DNA from: JAVEVF01 sp034005175
Lineage (GTDB): Bacteria; Actinomycetota; Coriobacteriia; Anaerosomatales; SLCP01
Assembly: GCA_034005175.1 (NCBI GenBank)
Contig: JAVEVF010000065.1
Location: 1 to 10,317 of the forward strand
Length of the DNA: 10,317 nt
Reading direction: 5' to 3'
Shown here: piece by piece, positions 4,266-10,317 of the stretch
Position numbering within the stretch: the stretch's first letter is position 1
How the letters are laid out: the number at the start of each line of letters is the position of its first letter
Position numbers and translations under genes: made by a program
Notes under the pieces: generated by a model
What the model saw: only the letters and a program-made list of their open reading frames with translations
Told to the model about the DNA's origin: nothing
Databases searched by the model: none

Positions 4266-5555
4266 CTATGGCCGCGACTCCCAGCGTCGCACGATCGTCT
4301 GCTCTCGGCTTGGGCCCACGGCAATCATCGCGACTGGCACCTCGGCAAGATCCTCGATGAAGGTGATGTAATCGCGTGCCTCTTGCGGCAGCTCATCGAA
4401 ACGGCGACAACCAGTGATGTCGGCCTTCCAGCCCGGCAGCTCCTCGTAGATAGGCTTCGCGTGGTGGAAGATCGTCTGATGGCAGGGGAGATTGTTGTAG
4501 CGGTGGCCCTTGTACTCGTAGGCCACACATACCTTGATGGTGTCGAGCTCGGAAAGCACGTCGAGCTTGGTGATGACGAGGTCAGTGAGGCCGCTCACCT
4601 GCACGGCGTAGCGCACGATCACCGCATCGTACCAGCCTGCGCGCCGCTCTCGGCCGGTGGTGGTGCCGTACTCATGACCCACTCGGATGAGATGCTCGCC
4701 CATCTCACACGAAAGCTCAGTGGGAAACGGTCCCGAACCCACACGTGTGATGTATGCTTTCGCGATTCCAAGCACACGGTCGATTCGCTTTGGCCCCACC
4801 CCGACCCCTGTGCAAGCACCTCCTGCGATGGGGCTTGATGAGGTCACGAACGGGTAGGTGCCGTGGTCGAGATCGAGCAGTGTACCTTGTGCGCCCTCGA
4901 AAAGAACCCACTGATCAGCGTCGAGCGCTTTGTTCACCACGAGCGACGTGTCGGCGATGTGCGGCTCCAGTCGCTTGCCGTACGCGAGGTACTCATCGGC
5001 GATCTCATCTACCGTGTACGTGGGCAGCCCGTAGACCTTTTGCAGCACATCGTTCTTCTCGTGCAGCGCAGCCTCCACCTTCTGGCGGAAGATATGCTCA
5101 TCGGTGAGGTCTTGCACTCGCAGACCCATGCGCGAGGACTTGTCCATGTACGCAGGACCGATGCCGCGGCGCGTGGTGCCGATCTCCAGCTTGCCGAGCC
5201 GCCGTTCGCTCGCACCGTCAAGGTCGCGATGGTACGGCATGATGATGTGGGCATTGCAGCTGATGAGGAGCCGGTGGGTCGAGAGCCCATCGGCCTGCAC
5301 ACGATCCATCTCCTCAAGCAAGACCTTGGGGTCGATGACGCACCCGTTGCCGATGACCGGCGTGATATGCGGGTACATGATTCCGCTCGGAATGAGATGG
5401 AGCTTGAGCGTACGCCCCGCATGGATGACGGTATGCCCGGCGTTATTACCGCCCTGAAAGCGCACGACGTAGTCAAAGTCGTCGGCGATCAGATCGGTGA
5501 TCTTGCCTTTGCCCTCGTCACCCCATTGGGCGCCGACCAATACGATGCCAGCCAC
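4266..5555 (-). CDS. purA: Adenylosuccinate synthetase
   Basis: A 429-aa cytosolic enzyme that condenses IMP and aspartate with GTP hydrolysis to form adenylosuccinate, the first committed step from IMP to AMP. Diagnostic motifs: the GTP-binding start QWGDEGKGK with catalytic D13, NNAGHT with catalytic H41, GTTRRGIGPAY (126-136) binding IMP, FEGAQGTLLDLDHGTYPFVT, TTGRERRAGWYDA, and VITKLDVL near the GTP base site. The length is normal for the family. The start is taken as GTG 5555, with GGGGA five bases upstream and MAGIVLVGAQWGDEGKGK as the N-terminus; an in-frame extension to 5693 lacks family similarity. The gene is intact and follows the Usp gene by 188 nt. A weak extended -10 (TGAGATACT, hexamer at 5611-5606) could serve it. 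purB is not in the window. This gene forms the chromosomal flank of the integron. Confidence 0.97.
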   Translation of the reverse strand: MAGIVLVGAQWGDEGKGKITDLIADDFDYVVRFQGGNNAGHTVIHAGRTLKLHLIPSGIMYPHITPVIGNGCVIDPKVLLEEMDRVQADGLSTHRLLISCNAHIIMPYHRDLDGASERRLGKLEIGTTRRGIGPAYMDKSSRMGLRVQDLTDEHIFRQKVEAALHEKNDVLQKVYGLPTYTVDEIADEYLAYGKRLEPHIADTSLVVNKALDADQWVLFEGAQGTLLDLDHGTYPFVTSSSPIAGGACTGVGVGPKRIDRVLGIAKAYITRVGSGPFPTELSCEMGEHLIRVGHEYGTTTGRERRAGWYDAVIVRYAVQVSGLTDLVITKLDVLSELDTIKVCVAYEYKGHRYNNLPCHQTIFHHAKPIYEELPGWKADITGCRRFDELPQEARDYITFIEDLAEVPVAMIAVGPSREQTIVRRWESRP

Positions 5556-5743
5556 AAACGTCCCCGCTCTATCGGTGATGTGCGCCCACGGTGCCGGGAC
5601 ACAGGAGTATCTCACGGGCATTGTGCCGGGACGAGTATGCCCGAGAAGGCCGAGAAGTGCCAGCCAAGGGTTCCTCGGCGGCTCTCTCGGCAACCACGAT
5701 CAGCCCGGCGAGCCCGGCTCCCTCCATCCTCGTTGTCCTCGGC

Positions 5744-6553
5744 TTACGCGAACAACAGTGGCAGCCTGCTGTCCCGCAATAGCGAGATCGCCACACTGCC
5801 AAAGACAAGCCGACCGATAAGCCCGTGACGTCTGGGCGCGAGCACGATGAGACTGGCCTGCCACATCGAGCTTTCCGTGATGATGTCCGCGGCAGGATCG
5901 GTGCCTTCGACGACCACCGCCTGCGCGTCAGAAAGCCCGGCGCGCTCCATCACGGCCTCCATGAAGCCCCGGGCTTGATCCGCGTCATCATCAGGAGCCA
6001 CCACGTGCACGATGCGCGTCGCCTCGACTCCCGGAAGCGCAGCGGTGACCCGCACGAGGCGCTCGAACGTCTGGTCGACATCGGCAGCGATCAGCGGACG
6101 CACGAACGGTGAGCCTTCACCCACTCGGCACCAGGTGGCATCGCGTTCCTCGACACGCACCACCAGCACCGGAGGCGTCCCGTCGACCTGCGCGATACGC
6201 GTCGCGGTGCTGCCGAGGAACCTCCCTGGCGCACCGCCTTCTCCACGATCGGTGACCACGATGAGATCGGCACCGGTCTCGGCAGCGACCTCTTGAACCA
6301 CTTCGGGCACGGCGCCTTGCTCGAGACGGTAATCGGCGACGAAGCCTGCCTCCACGAGGTTGGCGGCCTCCTCGGCCAGCCGCTTCTTCGACCACTCGAC
6401 GGCATCGGGGACCGATGCGCCAAGCATATAGTCCTCGACCTCGAAGACATGCAACAGCGTCACCCCGCGGAACAGCTTGGGGTTACACCCGATCAGCGCC
6501 TGTATGGAGAGCAGACCCGCTTCGGACAGATCGGTCGCGACCAATATCTTCAT
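5744..6553 (-). CDS. Universal stress protein, tandem UspA domains
   Basis: A 269-aa protein with two Usp (Rossmann-like) domains. The first is about 1-132, beginning MKILVATDLSEAG and ending with the nucleotide-binding loop GAPGRFLGST (107-116) and PPVLVVRV. The second is about 150-269, with APRRHGLIGRLVFGSVA (loop at 244-253) and the C-terminal strand RLPLLFA. Both G-x2-G...G-S/T loops are present, so ATP binding is likely for both halves. Proteins of this family act in the cytosol in stress survival and sometimes regulate neighbouring transporters; the specific partner is unknown. ATG 6553 is preceded by AAGGAGG with an 8-nt spacer, a strong ribosome-binding site; upstream in-frame sequence is not Usp-like. 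It lies 132 nt downstream of the transporter gene in the same direction, so cotranscription is possible. No clear separate promoter was found. Confidence 0.93.
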   Translation of the reverse strand: MKILVATDLSEAGLLSIQALIGCNPKLFRGVTLLHVFEVEDYMLGASVPDAVEWSKKRLAEEAANLVEAGFVADYRLEQGAVPEVVQEVAAETGADLIVVTDRGEGGAPGRFLGSTATRIAQVDGTPPVLVVRVEERDATWCRVGEGSPFVRPLIAADVDQTFERLVRVTAALPGVEATRIVHVVAPDDDADQARGFMEAVMERAGLSDAQAVVVEGTDPAADIITESSMWQASLIVLAPRRHGLIGRLVFGSVAISLLRDSRLPLLFA

Positions 6554-6685
6554 CGCCGACGCCTCCTTCACGTACGATTGGCGCGGGATACACGGGCCAG
6601 GTGACCGTGATTGCACGCGCCCCTCTGCGTAGAACCTACCCATCACAGCAGGTACGAGACGCTGCAAGTGCGAACTGGGAGCCGG

Positions 6686-7717
6686 TCAGGCGCCTACCAC
6701 ACCTGGCGCGGGGGGCTTCTCGCCCTCTTCTTGGACCGGGCCGAACACTCGATCGGTGAGGCGCACGTACCACGCTGCTGCCTGCACCTGCACGACATAG
6801 CCGGCCGCCAGAACCAGCGCGGCTTCGGGACCGAAGCTCGTGATCGCGATGCCGAGCGCAATGGAGAGGTTGCGCATCACAGTCCCGTACACAAGGGCGA
6901 TCGCGTCGCCTCGGCCGAAGAGAGCGCGGCCCACGAAGGTCGAGAGCGCGAAGTTCACTGCGTAGAAGAGGAGCAGCGGAACGGCGATGGTGAGCAGCAG
7001 TCCCGGTTGCCCGATGATCATGGGAGCCTTGAGTCCCACCGCGAGAAAGACGATGCCGAGAACACCAAGCACGCTGATGCCGGGAAAGACCGGCGCGATG
7101 GATCGCGAGAACCTCTCGGGTCCGTAATGCCTGCTGAGCACGACACGTGTGAGCTGGGCGGCGGCGAGAGGAACCGCCACCACCAGCACGACCGTCGTGA
7201 GCACTCCCAGGAGATCGACCGGCACGATCTTGCCCGCGAAGAGCTTGAGATAGACCGGTGCTAACAGCGAGGCTGCGATGAGCCCGATCACGGTCATCTT
7301 GATAGCGGCTGCCACATTGCCCTTCGCAAAGCCCGTCCACGAGATCGTCATACCACTTGTGGGAAACAGACCTGCGAGCACCATGCCCACGAACAAGCCG
7401 GGCTCATTCCCGAAGAACGTGCGCGCGAGCAGCCACGCTATGAGGGGGAACGCGACGAAGTTCAGCAACATCGCCACTCCCACCACCCTGGCCCCCTCAA
7501 GTCCCACTGCAGCACGCAGCTTCACGTTCACAAGCATGGGATAGACCATCAACATGGTGAGCGGCATCACGAGCACTCTGAGACCGCTGAGGTTGATGAG
7601 CGCGCCGACAGCCAGCCCAGCCACCATCGAAAGCGGGATAGCCCAGGTGAGCGATGAGGAGAGCCTCTTGGCGGCATTCACTAACCTGCCCACCCCGTGT
7701 GGTCTTGCGCCTTGCAC
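6686..7717 (-). CDS. Bile acid:sodium symporter / arsenic resistance-type transporter (BASS superfamily)
   Basis: A 343-aa integral membrane protein with about nine to ten hydrophobic segments. The characteristic discontinuous-helix motifs are LFPTSGMTISWTGFAKGN (about 118-135) and MRNLSIALGIAIT near the C-terminal third. It belongs to the superfamily that includes Na+/bile-acid symporters and ACR3 arsenite exporters. The conserved Cys of ACR3 in the fourth helix is absent (Thr-Ser here), so arsenite export should not be assumed even though homologues are often labelled arsenic resistance proteins. The start is taken as GTG 7717, eight bases after GGAGG; an in-frame ATG at 7789 would place the palindromic operator and -10 box inside the coding region. 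The gene has its own promoter and operator, so it appears to start a transcription unit after the FAD gene. Substrate unknown. Confidence 0.85.
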   Translation of the reverse strand: MQGARPHGVGRLVNAAKRLSSSLTWAIPLSMVAGLAVGALINLSGLRVLVMPLTMLMVYPMLVNVKLRAAVGLEGARVVGVAMLLNFVAFPLIAWLLARTFFGNEPGLFVGMVLAGLFPTSGMTISWTGFAKGNVAAAIKMTVIGLIAASLLAPVYLKLFAGKIVPVDLLGVLTTVVLVVAVPLAAAQLTRVVLSRHYGPERFSRSIAPVFPGISVLGVLGIVFLAVGLKAPMIIGQPGLLLTIAVPLLLFYAVNFALSTFVGRALFGRGDAIALVYGTVMRNLSIALGIAITSFGPEAALVLAAGYVVQVQAAAWYVRLTDRVFGPVQEEGEKPPAPGVVGA

Positions 7718-7744
7718 CGTTTCAACCTCCGCTTCGCCTGGATT

Positions 7745-7764
7745 GCATACCCCTTGGGGTATGC
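7745..7764 (-). promoter_or_regulatory. CsoR-family-type operator palindrome
   Basis: A perfect inverted repeat with 9-bp arms GCATACCCC and GGGGTATGC around two central bases. The ATACCCC-N2-GGGGTAT pattern is that of operators bound by CsoR/CstR-family repressors (copper, other metals, or persulfide sensing). It overlaps the -10 box of the transporter promoter and lies 27 nt upstream of the GTG start, so repression by steric blocking is the expected mode. No CsoR-like gene is in the window, so the regulator and inducer are unknown. Confidence 0.72.
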
Positions 7765-7789
7765 TACCAGCGGGGGTGGCGCTCGGCAA
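7761..7789 (-). promoter_or_regulatory. Promoter of the BASS transporter gene
   Basis: On the minus strand a -35 TTGCCG (7789-7784) and a -10 TAGCAT (7766-7761) are spaced by 17 bp. The -10 shares four bases with the CsoR-type palindrome. Predicted transcription start is near 7754, inside the operator, giving a leader of roughly 35-40 nt. It begins 30 bp after the FAD gene stop. Confidence 0.6.
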
Positions 7790-7818
7790 ACATGGGTGGC
7801 GAAGTCGAGACTGCCGCG

Positions 7819-9219
7819 TCAGGCGCCTGCGATCGCTCGCGCGGCGACGACACCGCTCGCTGCGGACTGGACGAGCCCGCGCGTCACACCCGCCCCATCA
7901 CCTACCGCGTACAGCCCTCTGACCGGTGTCTGCAGCGTGGCATCGAGATCGAGCCGCGAGGAGTAGAACTTCACCTCGACACCGTAAAGCAACGTCGAGG
8001 GTGCAGCCACGCCGGGAGCGAGCAGCTCCATCGCTTCCAGAAACTCAAGGATGTCGGTGAGGTGTCGATAGGGAAGGACCGACGCAAGATCGCCAGGGGT
8101 GGCGCCGGGCATCGTCGGGCGCACGATGGACTGTGCGATGCGTTCAGGAGTGGAGCGCCGCCCTGCCTTCAGATCGCCGAGCCGCTGCACCAAGATGCTC
8201 TCACCGAGCAGGTTCGCGAGGTGCGCGATGGAGCGCCCGTAGGTGATGGGTTCGCGAAACGGGTGCGTGAACTTCTGACTGACGAGCACCGCGAAGTTCG
8301 TGTACGGCGTGCGTCTCTCGGCATATGAATGCCCGTTCACGGTGACGACATCGCCGTACGATTCGGTCGTGACCTCGCCATATGGGTTCATGCAAAACGT
8401 CCGCACCCGATCGCCGAAGGTGGTCGAGAGGTACGTGAGCTTCGCCTCGTAGAGGTCGCGGGTGAGGGCCTCCATGACCGACGCGGGCGTCTCGACCCTG
8501 ACTCCCACGTCGACCTGGTTGCTCGACAGCGCGATGCCGAGTAAGACGGCCTGGCTCGCCAACCACTCCGCACCTTCGCGTCCTGGTGCGACGATGACAG
8601 CCTTCGCGTGCAGCTCACTCCCGTCGCCAAGAACCACACCCCTCACCTGGCCGTCGGCGACGAGGAAGGACGTCACGCTCGTCTTGGTGCGCACATCGAC
8701 GCCCTCAGCCACAAGGTAATCATGCATCGCACCCAGCACCTGGGGCGAGCGGTCGCTGCCGATATGCCGGATCGTCATGGGCGTAAGCGTCATCCCCGCC
8801 GATGTCGCCTGGCGCTTGAGGCGCGCGGCGGTCTTGGCGTCAGGGCCATGCACCTGCGGGTCGGCTCCGAACTCCAACCACACGCCGTCGGTGTACTCGA
8901 TGAGCGAATCGAGTCTGGCAGCACCTATGTACTCACCGAGCCAGCCGCCCACCTCCCCGGTGAGCGTGAGCTTGCCATCGGAGAATGCGCCAGCGCCGCC
9001 CCATCCCGTCATGATGTCGCAGCTAGGGCAGCGAATGCAGCCATGCTCGTGCACCGGACAGCTCCGGCACTCGATCGGCTTGCCCTTCTCGATGATGGCG
9101 ATGTCGCGCACACCCGAGCGCAGCAGCTCGATGGCCGCGAAGATGCCGGCCGGGCCTGCGCCGACGATGATGACCTCGTGATCCTGCCGCAAGAGACACT
9201 CCGATCTGCCGCCTGGCAT
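7819..9219 (-). CDS. FAD-dependent dehydrogenase/oxidoreductase, COG2509 type
   Basis: A 466-aa flavoprotein. The N-terminal Rossmann fold has VIIVGAGPAGIFAAIEL (GxGxxG at 20-25) with the ribose-binding acidic residue in IIEKG. Next comes a compact cysteine cluster, C51-x2-C54-x6-C61-x2-C64-x2-C67, leading into MTGWGGAGAFSDGKL, which is diagnostic of the uncharacterised FAD-dependent dehydrogenase family (COG2509). The C-terminal GLYAVGDGAGVTRGLVQSAASG completes the FAD site. The five closely spaced Cys may bind a metal or Fe-S centre; this is inference. The substrate is unknown. ATG 9219 lies one base beyond the dnaB stop, implying cotranscription. A TTG at 9192 has a better ribosome-binding site (GGAG, 6-nt spacer) and gives an N-terminus closer to the family (MRQDHEVIIVGAG), so the true start may be there. 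There is no clear terminator after the stop. Confidence 0.9.
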   Translation of the reverse strand: MPGGRSECLLRQDHEVIIVGAGPAGIFAAIELLRSGVRDIAIIEKGKPIECRSCPVHEHGCIRCPSCDIMTGWGGAGAFSDGKLTLTGEVGGWLGEYIGAARLDSLIEYTDGVWLEFGADPQVHGPDAKTAARLKRQATSAGMTLTPMTIRHIGSDRSPQVLGAMHDYLVAEGVDVRTKTSVTSFLVADGQVRGVVLGDGSELHAKAVIVAPGREGAEWLASQAVLLGIALSSNQVDVGVRVETPASVMEALTRDLYEAKLTYLSTTFGDRVRTFCMNPYGEVTTESYGDVVTVNGHSYAERRTPYTNFAVLVSQKFTHPFREPITYGRSIAHLANLLGESILVQRLGDLKAGRRSTPERIAQSIVRPTMPGATPGDLASVLPYRHLTDILEFLEAMELLAPGVAAPSTLLYGVEVKFYSSRLDLDATLQTPVRGLYAVGDGAGVTRGLVQSAASGVVAARAIAGA

Positions 9220-9220
9220 C

Positions 9221-10317
9221 CTACATCTTGTTCGTGAAGCTCACGAACTTCGTGTAGCGCTCGTTGAACACGAGCGGCACCAGGCCGGTAGGCCCATTGC
9301 GGTGTTTGGCAACGATGATCTCGGCCATGCCCTTCTGGGGACGGTCATCGTCCTCGTCGTCGCCCCGCGGATCGGTGTTGCGGTCGATGAACATGACGAC
9401 ATCGGCATCTTGCTCTATGGCACCCGACTCGCGCAGGTCAGAGAGTTGCGGCCGTTTACCCGCCCGTTGTTCGACCGCACGCGATAGCTGGGAAAGCGCG
9501 AGGACGGGCACGCTGAGCTCCTTGGCGAGGATCTTCAGGCCGCGGCTGATCTCCGCGATCTCGGTCTGGCGATTCTCCGAACGCCGGTTCTGCGGCTGCA
9601 TGAGTTGCAGATAGTCGACGATGATGAGGCCGTTGGGCTTATCGCGCAGCTGGCGCCTGGCTTTTGCGCGCACCTCCAGGATGGAGATCGACGGCGTGTC
9701 ATCGACATAGAACTCGAGGTTGGCAAGCTGCCCCATGGCTCGATGGATGCTCGACCAGTCGGCATCCTTGATGCGCCCCGTACGCACATCCTGTGAGTTG
9801 ATGCGCGCCTCGGAGCACAGCACCCTCTGGATGAGTTGATCGCCTGACATCTCGAGGCTGAACAGCGCCACCGAGGAGCCCGCCTTGGCGGCGTTTACGG
9901 CGATGTTCAGCGCGAACGCGGTCTTTCCGACCGACGGGCGCGCAGCGAGGATGAGGAGGTCGCCGCGGTGCATGCCCGCAAGCAGCTTGTCGAGATCCTC
10001 GAAGCCCGTTGGCACGCCGCTGATGTGCTCCTGGCGCTCGAAAAGCTCCTCGAGCTGCTTGAAGCTCACCTGCAGAAGCTCCTCCATGCCCTGGAAGTTG
10101 TTGCTCACCCGCTTGTTGGTGACCTCGAATAGCGTCCGCTCGGCCTGCTCCACGACCTCTTGCATGTCATCAGGCGCGTCATAGCCGAGCGCCACGATCT
10201 TGGTGGCTTCCCCGATGAGATCGCGCAACATCGACGTGCGCTGCACGATCTCCGCATAGCGAGCTGCGTTGGCGGCTGTGGGAACCACGCCGGTGATGTC
10301 GAGCAGATACGCCTTGC
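9221..10317 (-). CDS. dnaB: Replicative DNA helicase DnaB (partial, N-terminus beyond window)
   Basis: 365 residues of the hexameric 5'-3' replication-fork helicase; roughly 80-90 N-terminal residues lie outside the right edge, and the frame is open to the last base. Visible parts: the second half of the N-terminal domain and linker (from KAYLLDITGVVPTAANAARYAEIV through the linker helix), then the RecA-like ATPase with Walker A ARPSVGKTAF, the SLEMS motif, Walker B LIIVDYLQLM, ALSQLSRAVEQR, DLRESGAIEQDADVV and the C-terminal FNERYTKFVSF. No intein interrupts the Walker A or later motifs, a common site in this gene. An acidic insertion (DDEDDD) follows DPRG near the end. Stop TAG at 9223-9221; the FAD gene begins immediately after. 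Confidence 0.97.
   Translation of the reverse strand, partial: KAYLLDITGVVPTAANAARYAEIVQRTSMLRDLIGEATKIVALGYDAPDDMQEVVEQAERTLFEVTNKRVSNNFQGMEELLQVSFKQLEELFERQEHISGVPTGFEDLDKLLAGMHRGDLLILAARPSVGKTAFALNIAVNAAKAGSSVALFSLEMSGDQLIQRVLCSEARINSQDVRTGRIKDADWSSIHRAMGQLANLEFYVDDTPSISILEVRAKARRQLRDKPNGLIIVDYLQLMQPQNRRSENRQTEIAEISRGLKILAKELSVPVLALSQLSRAVEQRAGKRPQLSDLRESGAIEQDADVVMFIDRNTDPRGDDEDDDRPQKGMAEIIVAKHRNGPTGLVPLVFNERYTKFVSFTNKM

Noticed and set aside
4169..4324. Upstream in-frame extension of intI (52 extra codons)
   Set aside because: It overlaps the end of purA, is unlike any IntI N-terminus, and ATG 4168 has a ribosome-binding site and gives the normal family length.
4863..5828. Long plus-strand open frame (321 codons) opposite purA
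   Set aside because: It is antisense to an intact, strongly recognised purA, has no family-like motifs, and long antisense frames are common in GC-rich coding DNA.
6611..7264. Plus-strand open frame (217 codons) opposite the transporter gene
   Set aside because: Its composition (His/Arg/Glu/Asp-rich, no hydrophobic core) is what the reverse frame of a membrane-protein gene gives; no start signals are seen.
6685..7828. Shared 11-mer GTCAGGCGCCT at 6685-6695 and 7818-7828, overlapping the stop codons of two adjacent genes
   Set aside because: It follows from both proteins ending in Gly-Ala with the same codons plus TGA; two copies without wider similarity are most likely chance.
1..10317. CRISPR array, insertion sequence, rRNA
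   Set aside because: No regularly spaced repeats, transposase motifs or terminal inverted repeats, and no rRNA-like sequence were seen anywhere in the window.

Overview
This is a GC-rich chromosomal window with every recognised gene on the minus strand. It reads right to left as a housekeeping block (about 10317 to 4266) followed by an integron (about 4168 to 1) that runs off the left edge. The housekeeping genes, the GTG starts and the GC bias suggest an actinobacterial-type host, possibly Coriobacteriia-like. That is an impression from protein style only; no rRNA or other marker is present to settle it.

Housekeeping block, in transcription order: the C-terminal four fifths of the replicative helicase DnaB; a FAD-dependent dehydrogenase of the COG2509 type with an N-terminal cysteine cluster, starting directly after dnaB; a bile-acid:sodium-symporter/arsenic-resistance-type membrane transporter with its own promoter and a perfect CsoR-type palindromic operator; a tandem-domain universal stress protein; and purA (adenylosuccinate synthetase).

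Integron: 97 bases after purA lies an integron tyrosine recombinase (IntI, 316 aa) with the IntI-specific insert and all catalytic residues. Downstream of its 3' end are a probable attI core (about 3062-3083) with a plausible cassette promoter, then a cassette array with three clear attC sites (1621-1715, 408-495, 119-205). Cassette 1 encodes an RlmN/Cfr-family radical-SAM 23S rRNA methyltransferase behind an unusually long leader. Cassette 2 encodes an orphan HsdR-N-like PD-(D/E)XK protein. Cassette 3 (289 bp) has no convincing gene. Cassette 4 is cut by the window edge and begins a membrane-anchored protein. In each complete cassette the first bases (TTRRRY) are exactly complementary to the R'' box of that cassette's own attC, the hallmark of genuine cassettes.

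The notable architecture is that intI is codirectional with the cassettes and attI lies beyond the 3' end of intI. This is the reverse of the usual divergent layout and resembles the rare inverted-integrase integrons known from Treponema denticola and a few others. Together with a probable Gram-positive host and an rRNA-methyltransferase cassette, this is the part of the window most worth following up.
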